Source: Hyphomicrobium sp.
GTDB lineage: Bacteria > Pseudomonadota > Alphaproteobacteria > Rhizobiales > Hyphomicrobiaceae
Direction of reading: 5' to 3'
Assembly: GCA_030148725.1 (NCBI GenBank)
Contig: JASBSU010000002.1
Coordinates: 1 to 64,000, forward strand
DNA: 64,000 bases
The position numbers were made by a program, and so were the translations under genes. The notes beneath the pieces were generated by a model. That model was not told where the DNA came from. It searched no databases and was given only the letters and a program-made list of their open reading frames with translations. Below, piece by piece: positions 53,206 to 62,396 of the stretch; position 1 is the first letter of the stretch; each line of letters begins with the position of its first letter.

Positions 53206-54135
53206 CTAGGCCGAGACCGATACGGGAGACGCCTGCTGACGGCTCGTGTCAGTGGCGCTGAGGAAGTGACGGATCGCTTCGATACTGGCGGCGTCCTTCA
53301 ATAGCGGCGCATGGCCCTGTCCGGGCACTGTTATGGTTGCCATCGCCGGATGGCGACGGCGCATCTCCTTCACCGTATCGGCCGTGAGAAGGTCGGAGTT
53401 CTCGCCGCGGATGGCCATCAGCGGCACGCGCTTCAGAGATTCGAACTGCGGCCAAAGGGCCGGCAACGGGCCGTCGAGCACGGACAGCGCGTTACCGAGC
53501 TTGGCGTCGTATCCCGGTGCCGGGCGGCCGTTGTTATCGTTGTACCATTGGTGCGCGACCTCCTCCCAAACCGCGTTCGAGATCTCGGGAAAGTGTCGGC
53601 GGTTCAGCTCGCGGATCATGCGCGCGGCGTCCGGCCAGGAAATCGGCAGCGGAACGCGGCCGACATAGCCACTGATGCGCGCCAGGCCCTCGTGCTCGAT
53701 GACCGGGCCAATGTCGTTGAGGACAGCGGCGCCGATGGCTGCCGGCCGCGTCGCGGCGAGCAGCATCGTGATGAGACCGCCGCGCGAGGTGCCAATGAGG
53801 GCGGCGTCGTTGAGGCCCGTGAGCGTGATGAAGTCGATCACGTCGAGCATCTCGACGCTGATGGCGTAGTTGCGCCAGTCGGGATCGAAGTCGGATTGGC
53901 CGCGGCCCCGATAGTCGAGGGTGTAGACCGTGCGCGGGTTGTTGTGGTGCTGGCTGAGAGCAATCGCGAGGTCGTGGAAATCGCGGCCGTTGCGGGTGAG
54001 GCCGGCGAGACAGAGCGCGGGGCGTGCGCGGCTCGCTGTATCGCCGTCGAGCTTGGCAGGGTAGCGGCGGCCATGCAGGCGCAGCCCGTCCCGCGATGTG
54101 TAAAAGATGTCCTCGAAGGGGGCGCTGGACGTCAT
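53206..54135 (-). CDS. Alpha/beta hydrolase
   Basis: 309 residues. Oxyanion region LCLAGLTRNGRDFHDLA, nucleophile elbow LIGTSRGGLITML (Ser near 115), acid in the VPLMAIRGENSDLLT segment and His in PGQGHAPLL near 281. Typical monomeric hydrolase of the proline iminopeptidase/esterase type; substrate unknown. Confidence 0.9.
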   Translation of the reverse strand: MTSSAPFEDIFYTSRDGLRLHGRRYPAKLDGDTASRARPALCLAGLTRNGRDFHDLAIALSQHHNNPRTVYTLDYRGRGQSDFDPDWRNYAISVEMLDVIDFITLTGLNDAALIGTSRGGLITMLLAATRPAAIGAAVLNDIGPVIEHEGLARISGYVGRVPLPISWPDAARMIRELNRRHFPEISNAVWEEVAHQWYNDNNGRPAPGYDAKLGNALSVLDGPLPALWPQFESLKRVPLMAIRGENSDLLTADTVKEMRRRHPAMATITVPGQGHAPLLKDAASIEAIRHFLSATDTSRQQASPVSVSA

Positions 54136-54191
54136 CGTTCGCGTGGCCTCTCGCCTCGGTCAGATCGCCGGCAGTTCACGTCCGGCGGTTA

Positions 54192-56447
54192 TCAATCGCG
54201 TGAGTCCGCCGTGTTCGTCTTGGCGGGAGTTACCGCCGAGGCTGCGCGGGCGCGGTATAAGTCCTGGTCGAGCCGCAGGGGTGATTTCTCGCCCAGGCGT
54301 GCCCGGTAGACCTGGATGTTGGAGAGAACCTTGGCGACGTAGCTGCGGGTTTCCTCGAAGGGGATGCGCTCGATCCAGTCGATGGGATCGACCTGCGCGT
54401 GACGCGGATCGCCGAACTCCTTCACCCATTCGCGGGTGCGCCCGGGACCGGCGTTATAGCTCGGCAGGCCGAGGACGTAGGAGCCCTCCCACTCGTCGAG
54501 GCGGTCGGCGACGTAGGCCGAAGCGATCATGGTGTTGTAGGAGGAGTCGGTCAGCAGCTTGTTGTGCGCGCACTTGATCTTGTAGTCGCGGCACACGTGG
54601 TTGGCCGTGACCTTCATGACCTGCAGGATGCCGCGGGCGCCAGCGCCGGAGACGGTGTCGCTGTTGAATTCCGTTTCCTGGCGGGCGAGTCCGAGCAGAT
54701 AGGCCGTCTCGGGCGGCTTGCGCAGCGGGCTGTACTTGGGCAGCGCGTGGATCGGATAGCTGTAATAAACGAGGTTGTGTCCGGCGGCGATCGCCGCCTT
54801 GCCGATGCGGACGGACGTCTGGGTGTCGGCGGTGGCACGTGCCAGATGCGCGGCCATGGCGGCCCAGGCTTCGTCGTCCTCGATCTTGCCCGCGTTGAGT
54901 AGGAACACGCGCGTGACGTGGCGCCCGAGGTCTGCCTTGCGTGCCAGCGCGAATGCCTTGACGGCGTCGTGGCTGGTGAATCGCTTTGCCTCGTCGGCGC
55001 TCGGCATGGCCGGTGCGTCGAACTTGAGGTCACGCGTTCCCGGCGAGAGCTTCTGGACCGCGAGCAATCCGTGGAAGGTGTCGTTGAACTTGGCGGCCGC
55101 CTGATAGCTGGCACGGGCGGCGTCCTCCTTGGCCTGTGCCTCGAGCGCACGGCCCATCCAGTAATTGGCGCGCGCACGCGTCAGCGGTCCGTCAGCATTT
55201 GAAACCAGCGTCGCGAAGTGCTTTTCGGCGCCTTTGGCGTCCTTCAGATAACGCAGGGCGATCCAGCCAGCCATGAAGGTCTGGTCGTTCTGGGCGTTGA
55301 CGCCGACAGGTCCGGCATCGCGCACCAGCTCATAGGCGAGCTTCGGCTTGTTGTTCTTGAGAGCGAGATAAGCGAGGCCGCGACGTTCGAACCACCATTT
55401 GTCGAGGTTGGTGACGACGGCGGGATCGAGCGGCGCGGAGAGCATCAGCTTCGCTGCATCATCGAGACGTCCCGCGCGGCGATGGTGCTGGATCTTGTGG
55501 AACACGGCGCCCCAATCGGCGCCCTTGGTTGCGGTGCCGAGCGTAGCTTTGTCCTTATCGTTGCTGGTCCGCAGGAATACTGCCAATTGCGCTTGCGCCA
55601 CCTTCTGCTCGGCGGCGGGCAGCAGCGCGATGACGCGCTTGGCCTGCTCGGCGCGTTCAGCCCGGTCGGCCTTGTAGCGAACGTCCTCGACGAGCAGTCG
55701 GTCGAGGCGCCACTTGTGGTCGTCGGTGCCCAGCATGGGGCCGAAACGGGCGAGGAAGCCTTTCTCCAAAGTCCCCGGCAGGTCTTCCTCACGCCAGATC
55801 TTGACGGCGAGCGCTTTCGCTTCGGCTTTCTCGCCGTGTGCGAGATGCACGGACGCCAGCACCGCCATGCCGGCGGGGCTGCTGGCGGCGCCATCCTTGA
55901 AGTAGGTGGCGATGAGATCGGTGTCGCCGCCCTCCTCAAAGAGTGTCTCTTCCATGCGCCGTTGAAGGATTTCGCGGCTCGGCCATTGAGGGTTCTCGGC
56001 AAGAAACTTCAGGTAGTCGGCGGCCTGACCCTGTCCGCGTCGTAGACGCAGCCATTCGACGAGCTTTCGCGCTAACGGATCGGATAGCCCTGCCTGGAGC
56101 TGCTTTACCTTGGTGGCGTCGTTGCCGGAGACGGCCTTGATCGCCTCCTTGAGGAGTGCGGCGTCGGCGGTGGAGAGGGGGTAGTCGAGGAGCGGCGCGA
56201 CGACCTTATCCATCCGCGCCATATACGCCGCCTCGCGCTCGGTGGGCGTCGGGGGCTTGACTATCGCTATCGGTGCAGCGGCGGCTGGTGTGCTTTGTGC
56301 CAGCTCGATGCGGGCCTCGGCCTCAGCATGTGCCGCCGAGAGGTTGGGGAGAACGACGGCCGCGATGGTCAACAGTAGGCCCGCCCGGACGGCGCGCGAC
56401 TGCGGCCCTGCGGCAACCCTGGTGGACAGGTTCGCGGGGGGGCTCAT
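54192..56447 (-). CDS. slt: Soluble lytic murein transglycosylase (Slt70-like)
   Basis: 751 residues. A signal-like N-terminus (GLLLTIAAVVLPNLSAAHAE), a long helical superhelix with TPR-like repeats, then the catalytic SLT domain near 580-700: ARQETEFNSDTVSGAGARGI with the catalytic Glu, LQVMKVTANHVC, and YVLGLPSYNAGPGRTREW. It cleaves peptidoglycan to 1,6-anhydro products in the periplasm. ATG 56447 is preferred since it begins just before the signal segment. Divergent from dapA across a 283-nt gap with no other gene visible. Confidence 0.93.
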   Translation of the reverse strand: MSPPANLSTRVAAGPQSRAVRAGLLLTIAAVVLPNLSAAHAEAEARIELAQSTPAAAAPIAIVKPPTPTEREAAYMARMDKVVAPLLDYPLSTADAALLKEAIKAVSGNDATKVKQLQAGLSDPLARKLVEWLRLRRGQGQAADYLKFLAENPQWPSREILQRRMEETLFEEGGDTDLIATYFKDGAASSPAGMAVLASVHLAHGEKAEAKALAVKIWREEDLPGTLEKGFLARFGPMLGTDDHKWRLDRLLVEDVRYKADRAERAEQAKRVIALLPAAEQKVAQAQLAVFLRTSNDKDKATLGTATKGADWGAVFHKIQHHRRAGRLDDAAKLMLSAPLDPAVVTNLDKWWFERRGLAYLALKNNKPKLAYELVRDAGPVGVNAQNDQTFMAGWIALRYLKDAKGAEKHFATLVSNADGPLTRARANYWMGRALEAQAKEDAARASYQAAAKFNDTFHGLLAVQKLSPGTRDLKFDAPAMPSADEAKRFTSHDAVKAFALARKADLGRHVTRVFLLNAGKIEDDEAWAAMAAHLARATADTQTSVRIGKAAIAAGHNLVYYSYPIHALPKYSPLRKPPETAYLLGLARQETEFNSDTVSGAGARGILQVMKVTANHVCRDYKIKCAHNKLLTDSSYNTMIASAYVADRLDEWEGSYVLGLPSYNAGPGRTREWVKEFGDPRHAQVDPIDWIERIPFEETRSYVAKVLSNIQVYRARLGEKSPLRLDQDLYRARAASAVTPAKTNTADSRD

Positions 56448-56730
56448 CGAGGGCCTGCGCTGGGTCTGAGGCAAGTTCCGTCCTTCCACAGGGGCCGCCG
56501 ACCCGGGCGGGTTGCGGGGCGCAAAGCAAGGTCCTAATGTCCCGCTCGACAGGGTGCCGCGACTCCACCATCACCAACGCGGCAAAATACCAAGCAGCCC
56601 GGCATGGGACAAGGCGCGGAAGCATGCCGCCTGATGCGGCGACAGCAAGGCGCTTCATGACTTTTCCCCGCTTCCACCGGTTGCGCGAATAGAGCTAGGA
56701 AGAGCGGATCGCTCTCAAGGTAATGGGCAC

Positions 56731-57621
56731 ATGTTCAAGGGATCGCTCACGGCACTGATCACCCCGTTCCGCAACGGGAAGCTCGACGAGGAGGCGTTTC
56801 GGCGCTTCGTCGAGTGGCAGATCAGCGAAGGCTCGCATGGTCTCGTTCCGACGGGCACCACGGGTGAAAGCCCGACGCTGGACTTTGACGAGCACAAGCG
56901 CGTCATCGAGCTGACCATCGAGGTCGCGAAGGGCCGCGTGCCGGTGATCGCCGGGACGGGTTCGAACTCGACCGCGGAGGCGATCGAGCTCACGGAGTAT
57001 GCCGCCAAGGTCGGCGCCGATGCGGCGCTCATCGTGACGCCCTACTACAACAAGCCGACGCAGGAAGGGCTTTATCAGCACTACAAGGCAATCAACGACG
57101 CGGTCGATATCCCGATCATCATCTACAACATTCCGGGTCGCTCGGTGATCGACATGAGCGTCGATACGATGACGCGCTGCTACGAGCTGAAGAACGTGGT
57201 CGGTGTGAAGGACGCAACGGCGAACCTTGCCCGCACCTCGCAGCAGCGGCTGGCGATGGGTCCGGAGTTCAATCTGCTGTCGGGCGAGGATGCGACGGCG
57301 CTGGGCTTCATGGCGCATGGTGGGCACGGCTGCATCTCGGTCGTATCGAACGTGGCGCCGCGCCTGTGTGCAGACTTCCAGAACGCCTGCCTTGCGGGCG
57401 ACTACAAGACGGCGCTGGTGCTGCAGGATCGCCTGATGCCGCTGCACGACGCGATGTTCTGCGAGCCCAATCCAGGGCCGGTGAAGTATGCCGCATCGCG
57501 CCTCGGACTGTGCGAAGCGGAGATGCGTCTGCCGTTGGTGCCGATCAGCCAGGCATCGCAGCGGATCGTCGATGCGGCGCTGGCTCGCGTCGGTCTCATT
57601 CAGGCGCGCGCCGCGGAATAA
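56731..57621 (+). CDS. dapA: 4-hydroxy-tetrahydrodipicolinate synthase
   Basis: 296 residues. [69 protein letters not shown] and [14 protein letters not shown] hold the active-site Thr, Tyr and Schiff-base Lys. It condenses pyruvate with aspartate semialdehyde in lysine and diaminopimelate synthesis. Followed by smpB 33 nt later. Confidence 0.97.
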   Translation: MFKGSLTALITPFRNGKLDEEAFRRFVEWQISEGSHGLVPTGTTGESPTLDFDEHKRVIELTIEVAKGRVPVIAGTGSNSTAEAIELTEYAAKVGADAALIVTPYYNKPTQEGLYQHYKAINDAVDIPIIIYNIPGRSVIDMSVDTMTRCYELKNVVGVKDATANLARTSQQRLAMGPEFNLLSGEDATALGFMAHGGHGCISVVSNVAPRLCADFQNACLAGDYKTALVLQDRLMPLHDAMFCEPNPGPVKYAASRLGLCEAEMRLPLVPISQASQRIVDAALARVGLIQARAAE

Positions 57622-57654
57622 GCGGCGCGTCTCATATTCGGAGCCACAAGGCCA

Positions 57655-58131
57655 ATGGCGGCCAAAAAAGAAGACGGCCGCCGTGTCGTTGCGGAGAACC
57701 GGCAAGCAAGGCACGAGTACTTTCTCACTGAGACGTACGAGGCCGGGCTCCTGCTCACGGGCACGGAAGTGAAGGCGCTGCGCAAGGGCCAAGCCAATAT
57801 CGCCGAGAGCTATGCCTCGGCGGAGGACGGCGGGCTGTGGCTGGTCAACGCCTACATCCCCGAATACCAGGGGGCAGGGCGGTTCTTCCAGCACGAGCCG
57901 CGGCGGCGTCGCCGACTGCTGATGCACGCGAAGGAGATCCACAAGATCGCCATCGCCGTGGACCGGCAAGGCATGACGCTCGTGCCGCTGGAGCTCTATT
58001 TCAACGAGCGCGGCATTGCGAAGCTGAAGCTGGCGCTGGCGCAGGGCAAGAAGCTGCACGACAAGCGCGAGACGGCGAAGAAGCGGGACTGGAACCGCGA
58101 GAAAGCGCGCATCATGCGCGATAAGGGCTGA
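57655..58131 (+). CDS. smpB: SsrA-binding protein SmpB
   Basis: 158 residues: [60 protein letters not shown], and the C-terminal basic helix [20 protein letters not shown]. It delivers tmRNA to stalled ribosomes. Sits between dapA and the peroxiredoxin pair. Confidence 0.97.
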   Translation: MAAKKEDGRRVVAENRQARHEYFLTETYEAGLLLTGTEVKALRKGQANIAESYASAEDGGLWLVNAYIPEYQGAGRFFQHEPRRRRRLLMHAKEIHKIAIAVDRQGMTLVPLELYFNERGIAKLKLALAQGKKLHDKRETAKKRDWNREKARIMRDKG

Positions 58132-58133
58132 CG

Positions 58134-58715
58134 ATGGTGCTCAGCACGCAGGCGAGCTTGTCGACCGTCGATTGGTCCAAGCTTACGGCTCCGGAGGACG
58201 ATGGCGCTGCGGCGCATCTGACCGGCGCGAAGGTGCCCGACATCAGCCTTGCTGCGACTGACGGAAGCGCGGTTTCGCTGGCGCTGTTGCCGGGACGTAC
58301 CGTGGTCTACGTCTATCCGCTCACTGGTCGGCCGGGAGCGGCTCTTCCGGATGGATGGGACGAAATCCCCGGGGCGCGGGGTTGCACGCCTCAATCATGT
58401 GCGTTCAGGGACCACTACGGGGCGCTTCTGGCGTCCGGGGCTGATCGCGTCTTCGGGCTCTCGACACAGGATACGGATTACCAGCGCGAGGCTGCGGACA
58501 GGCTGCACCTGCCTTATCCTTTGCTGTCGGATGCGGCGCTGCGCCTCACGACCGCGCTGCGGCTTCCTGTCATGCTTATTTCTGGGAATACGCTCCTGAA
58601 GCGCATGGCACTGATCATCGACGACGGGGTTATCGTGCGGGCGTTCTATCCGGTGTTCCCACCTGATCGGAACGCCGCAGATGTGCTGGAATGGCTGAGA
58701 GCGCTGAGGGGATGA
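58134..58715 (+). CDS. Peroxiredoxin-like protein with cysteines
   Basis: 193 residues, thioredoxin fold of the peroxiredoxin/BCP type: VPDISLAATDGSAVSLALLP, TVVYVYPLTGRPG, then GARGCTPQSCAFRDHYGALL with the active-site loop, and VFGLSTQDTDYQREAADRLH. Two cysteines four residues apart suggest an atypical 2-Cys mechanism. Starts 2 nt after the smpB stop, so co-transcribed. Probably reduces peroxides in the cytoplasm. Confidence 0.85.
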   Translation: MVLSTQASLSTVDWSKLTAPEDDGAAAHLTGAKVPDISLAATDGSAVSLALLPGRTVVYVYPLTGRPGAALPDGWDEIPGARGCTPQSCAFRDHYGALLASGADRVFGLSTQDTDYQREAADRLHLPYPLLSDAALRLTTALRLPVMLISGNTLLKRMALIIDDGVIVRAFYPVFPPDRNAADVLEWLRALRG

Positions 58716-59281
58716 CGACCGATACGACTGCTTCGCTCGAGGACGATGGTGGTGCGCGCCACCTGACGCCCGGCACTGTGCTGCCGGACATTGCGCTGCC
58801 CTCCAGTCGCGGAGGCATGGTCAGTCTCGGTGCACGTCGCGGCGTGAGCGTCGTCTATGTGTATCCTTGGACTGGTCGGCCGGGCGTTGCTGACCCGGCG
58901 GGGTGGGACGATATCCCGGGCGCGCACGGCTCTACGCCTGAGACCGAGGGTTTCCGCGACTACTATTTGAAGTTCCGTTCGCAGCGCATCGAGGTATTCG
59001 GTTTGAGCGCACAGCCGAGCGAGCATCACCAGGAATTGGCATCGCGTCTCGCGGTGCCGTTCGCATTCCTCAGCGATGAACACTTCCTCCTGAAGGAGGC
59101 GCTGAACCTGCCGACATTCGATGCCGGCGGCTCGCCTTACTTCAAGCGGTTGACGATGCTGGTGCGCGACGGGCGCATCAGCCACACGTTCTACCCCGTG
59201 CAGCAGCCGGCGACGCACGCGCGCGAGGTGCTCGAGTGGCTGGACGAAAAGCGCCGGGCCGCGGTGAGTAGTTCTTCTTAG
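58712..59281 (+). CDS. Peroxiredoxin paralogue without active-site cysteines
   Basis: 189 residues, clearly homologous to the preceding gene along its length (VVYVYPWTGRPGVADPAGWD; VFGLSAQPSEHHQELASRLA), but the active-site loop reads GAHGSTPETEGFRDYYLKFR: both cysteines of GCTPQSC are replaced by Ser and Glu. No other Cys is present. It cannot act as a peroxidase by the usual route. ATG 58712 overlaps the preceding stop (ATGA); ATG 58691 is the alternative. Confidence 0.85.
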   Translation: MTTDTTASLEDDGGARHLTPGTVLPDIALPSSRGGMVSLGARRGVSVVYVYPWTGRPGVADPAGWDDIPGAHGSTPETEGFRDYYLKFRSQRIEVFGLSAQPSEHHQELASRLAVPFAFLSDEHFLLKEALNLPTFDAGGSPYFKRLTMLVRDGRISHTFYPVQQPATHAREVLEWLDEKRRAAVSSSS

Positions 59282-59370
59282 ATAGCGACACGAGTGGACA
59301 GAGGCGTTTTGTGCGGCGGTTGTCGCGCGAGTGGATGTCCGGCGCTCGCGCGGGGGCGCCTTGCGCCCTT

Positions 59371-59390
59371 GCCGCCTACGGCGGCCTTTT
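59371..59390 (+). terminator. Terminator of the dapA-smpB-peroxiredoxin operon
   Basis: GCCGCC pairs with GGCGGC around TAC and C then TTTT follows. It lies 90 nt after the last gene of the rightward host operon. Confidence 0.7.
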
Positions 59391-59430
59391 GCGATGGGAG
59401 TGGCGAGAGGCTTGTCGTCGAGGGCAACGC

Positions 59431-59838
59431 CTAGAGGACGTCGCTTTCGACGTCGTCGACTGAGAAGCCCATCTTTTCCAGTCCCTCCTCGAGGTAGTCG
59501 GAGAGAAGAGGGATACCGAGCAGATAGGTGGCCGTGGAGTTCACGCGCTCGGAGCGGGCTGTCTCGACAGCCTCTTCGAACTCTTCCTTCTCATACGTGC
59601 CGCGGCCAACCCACATCAGCGCGACGAGGTTCGCCTGCTCGTCGTAGTTCAGGCGCTCGATGAAGCCGGAGAGCTCGGCTCTCGTGGGGTCGTTCGTGAA
59701 ATCCTCGAGGATGGCGGTCGGATCCTCCTCGGCATCGCCGCCTTCGGGCGAGTCGTCCCATGCGCCCACTTTGGCGTCGTACTCGCGCGCCTTGATGATG
59801 ACGTGCGCTACCTTTTCGGGAGCGATGTCGAGAGCCAT
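59431..59838 (-). CDS. DUF3775 family protein
   Basis: 135 residues: LDIAPEKVAHVIIKAREYDA, TRAELSGFIERLNYDEQANL, VALMWVGRGTYEKEEFEEAV, LLGIPLLSDYLEEGLEKMGF. These match DUF3775, small alphaproteobacterial proteins of unknown role. Acidic overall. Confidence 0.88.
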   Translation of the reverse strand: MALDIAPEKVAHVIIKAREYDAKVGAWDDSPEGGDAEEDPTAILEDFTNDPTRAELSGFIERLNYDEQANLVALMWVGRGTYEKEEFEEAVETARSERVNSTATYLLGIPLLSDYLEEGLEKMGFSVDDVESDVL

Positions 59839-59935
59839 AGCGAGGGCCTCCGGGCTTTGGCGGTGAGCGGCGTGGTCTGTTGGTGAGATACCATTGCCTC
59901 GTAAGGCAGGAAAGTGCAGTTCGCCGAGGCGTGGT

Positions 59936-60622
59936 TTATGGCCGATTGAGAGCCGGCGCTTCCGAGCGCTTCAGCACGGCGCGCGCTTCTTCGAAGACGG
60001 CGTGGAACATCTCCGTCGTCAGACGGCGCGTATTGGTGTTGTAACGCGAGCAGTGGAAACTATCGATCATGCTCAATCCGGGGCGAAGCTGGTGGCTTGC
60101 GCCGTGTGCGAAAGCGTATTGGGAACGGCGCAGGCCGAGCGCCATCAGCACGCTTTCGTGTGCGACGCGTCCGAGGGCGACGATGACGAGGACATTCGGC
60201 AGCGCGTCGAGCCGCGCCTTGAGGAAGCCGTTGCAGGTGGCGATTTCCTGCGGTGTCGGCTTGTTCTGCGGCGGCACGCAGCGCACGGAATTTGAGATGA
60301 TGCAGTCGACGAGTTTCAAGCCGTCGTCAGGGCGGGCCTCGTAGCTGCCGCGGGCGAAGCCGTATTTCAGGAGCGTTGCGTATAGGAGGTCGCCAGCATA
60401 GTCGCCGGTGAACGGGCGACCGGTGCGGTTTGCGCCGTTGAGCCCCGGTGCGAGGCCGGCGATGAGAAGACGTGCCTTCTCATCGCCGAATGATGGAACG
60501 GCTCCGTTGAACCAGTCGTCGGAGGTCTTGCTCTGGATCTCCTCGCGGAAAGCAACGAGCCGCGGACAGAGCGTGCAGTGCTTAGGTGCCTCCGGACGAC
60601 GGCAATCCCCCGCCGCAGGCAT
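59936..60622 (-). CDS. Type-5 uracil-DNA glycosylase (UdgB-like)
   Basis: 228 residues. Cys pair CTLCPRL at 16-22 for the iron-sulfur cluster; motif A GLAPGLNGANRTGRPFTGDY; CIISNSVRCVPPQNKPTPQE with a further Cys; motif B near HCSRYNTNTRRLT. Removes uracil or hypoxanthine from DNA. The first motif lacks the Asn/Asp of families 1 and 4, as in family 5. Confidence 0.92.
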   Translation of the reverse strand: MPAAGDCRRPEAPKHCTLCPRLVAFREEIQSKTSDDWFNGAVPSFGDEKARLLIAGLAPGLNGANRTGRPFTGDYAGDLLYATLLKYGFARGSYEARPDDGLKLVDCIISNSVRCVPPQNKPTPQEIATCNGFLKARLDALPNVLVIVALGRVAHESVLMALGLRRSQYAFAHGASHQLRPGLSMIDSFHCSRYNTNTRRLTTEMFHAVFEEARAVLKRSEAPALNRP

Positions 60623-60637
60623 CGGCCACTATCCCGA

Positions 60638-61297
60638 TCAGACTTCTTCGGAGAGATCGTCGTTATCGAGGTACGGTGCAGGCTCGCGGCCAGCATATCC
60701 GCCGCCGCGGCTGCCACTGCCGCCTCCGCCGCCGCCAAAGGAGCGGCCTTCGCGTACCGGACGGGTGGCAGGGTCACGGCAGATGAGCTGCTCGAGATCA
60801 GCAAGGTCGATGAACTGATCAGCCTGGCGGCGCAGTTCGTCAGCGACCATCGGCGGCTGCGTCTGAAGCGTCGAGACGACCGAAACGCGCTTGCCCATCT
60901 GCTGCAGCGCTGCAACGAGGCTGCGGAAGTCGCCGTCGCCGGAGAACACGACGATATGGTCGAGATTGACCGCGAGGCGCATGGCGTCGACGGTCAGCTC
61001 GATGTCCATGTTGCCTTTGACTTTGCGGCGACCAGACGCGTCGGTGAATTCCTTGGTCGGCTTCGTCACCATCGTGAAGCCGTTGTAGTCGAGCCAATCG
61101 ATCAAGGGGCGGATGGAGGAATACTCCTGATCCTCGGCCAGCGCGGTGTAGTAGAGCGCGCGCACGAGGTGGCCCTTCTGCCGGAAGAGAGCCAGCAGGC
61201 GCTTGTAGTCGATGTCGAACCCGAGGGACTTTGCCGTCGCGTAGAGGTTGGCTCCGTCGATGAACAGAGCAATGCGTTCGTTCTGGTAGAAATGCAT
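60638..61297 (-). CDS. NYN-domain (LabA/DUF88-like) protein
   Basis: 219 residues. MHFYQNERIALFIDGANLYA then KGHLVRALYYTALAEDQEYS, VDAMRLAVNLDHIVVFSGDG, DFRSLVAALQQMGKRVSVVS give the conserved Asp residues of the NYN/PIN-like nuclease fold. The C-terminus is Gly/Arg-rich. Probably an RNase or RNA-binding factor. ATG 61297 follows AGGG and starts at the first strand of the fold; the longer frame upstream is not conserved in type. Confidence 0.9.
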   Translation of the reverse strand: MHFYQNERIALFIDGANLYATAKSLGFDIDYKRLLALFRQKGHLVRALYYTALAEDQEYSSIRPLIDWLDYNGFTMVTKPTKEFTDASGRRKVKGNMDIELTVDAMRLAVNLDHIVVFSGDGDFRSLVAALQQMGKRVSVVSTLQTQPPMVADELRRQADQFIDLADLEQLICRDPATRPVREGRSFGGGGGGSGSRGGGYAGREPAPYLDNDDLSEEV

Positions 61298-61718
61298 TCG
61301 TTCACCCTTAGGGACGTGCCGTGTCCGGCCAATAACCGTCACTTCGATCCGGAATTTTGAGGGGTAGCCGCGCCGTTGCGATCGGCAATTTGCTGACCCG
61401 ACAGTAACACTTCCGAGCAGATGCAAAGCATTACATTTGCTCAACTTTTAGCGACAATGTGAAGCACCAGCGATAACCGCAGCTTAGCCGTCCCCACTTA
61501 ACACGGCACTGCATCGTATGGGCAAATGCGCTGTAGACCCCGCACCCTTGTCCGCGGGGGACAATAGGCCGTGTTCAACCGAAATCACAACACCCCGCCT
61601 GACTTGCTTTGCACGTTTTTTCATGCGACTAGAGGCGACAAGCGCGGCCGGACTGCATTTCCGCCGGTGTGCCGTGCGTTTCCCTATCATCCGCCTGCTC
61701 TCCAAAGGGGTGTCGCTC
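61298..61718. other. Divergent promoter region of the NYN gene and rpoZ
   Basis: 421 bp without a convincing gene. It includes an AT-rich patch near 61415-61460, a small hairpin (CCCCGC/GCGGGG, 61538-61559) and, for rpoZ, TTGCTT (61604-61609) with a 17-nt spacer and GACTAG (61627-61632), a weak promoter match. AAAGGGG precedes the rpoZ ATG. Confidence 0.5.
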
Positions 61719-62162
61719 ATGGCGCGCGTGACTGTCGAAGATTGCGTGGACAAGGTACCGAACCGCTTCGAGCTGGTTCTTCTTGCTGCCCACCGTGCTC
61801 GCTCGATCGCCGATGGCAGTGCGGTCACGGTGCCGGTGAACGCCGATAAGAATCCGGTTGTCGCGCTGCGTGAGATCGCCGAGCGCACCATTCCGCCGGA
61901 GGACATGCGCGAGTCGCTGATCCACTCGATCCAGAAGAACGTCGAAGTCGACGAGCCGGAAGCCGTCGCGGCTCCGCTGCTGCCGCCCGACCGCCGCTCT
62001 CCTGTCCTTGGTCGCGACGACCAGTCGAGCGACAGCGTCGTCGACGTCATGACGGAAGAGCAGTTGCTGCGCGGCCTCGAAAGCATGACTCCGACGGAGC
62101 CGTCCGCGAACGGTGGTCCGAGCGGCGGCCCGCGTGAGCGTGAGCGCGATCGCGGCCGTTGA
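61719..62162 (+). CDS. rpoZ: RNA polymerase omega subunit
   Basis: 147 residues: [56 protein letters not shown]-type [20 protein letters not shown]. The start is fixed by this conserved beginning. It binds the beta' subunit and, with RelA/SpoT next door, is a site for ppGpp. The C-terminal 70 residues ([20 protein letters not shown]) are longer than in E. coli, as common in alphaproteobacteria. Confidence 0.96.
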   Translation: MARVTVEDCVDKVPNRFELVLLAAHRARSIADGSAVTVPVNADKNPVVALREIAERTIPPEDMRESLIHSIQKNVEVDEPEAVAAPLLPPDRRSPVLGRDDQSSDSVVDVMTEEQLLRGLESMTPTEPSANGGPSGGPRERERDRGR

Positions 62163-62396
62163 GCCTCGGTCTCGCGTCGGTGGACTGCGGGTTCTGCCGT
62201 GGTGGCCGACGCGTTCAGCGTCCCCAGCTGTTGCGTTCGCGAGACCTCTCCCATGTTTCGGAGCGGGCGCCGCGAATTCATGAGGATGCCGGGATACTGG
62301 GCTTGCTAGTGTGACGACCGAGTTCGAGAACCTCAGCCGGCAATCCGCCAGCACGGACGGCGGGCTTCTCGATCGGCGCACTAGAGGTGGCCCGCA

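Noticed and set aside
56695-58059. Long open frame on the minus strand across dapA and smpB
   Set aside because: It covers two well-conserved host genes and has shadow-type composition; no motif supports it.
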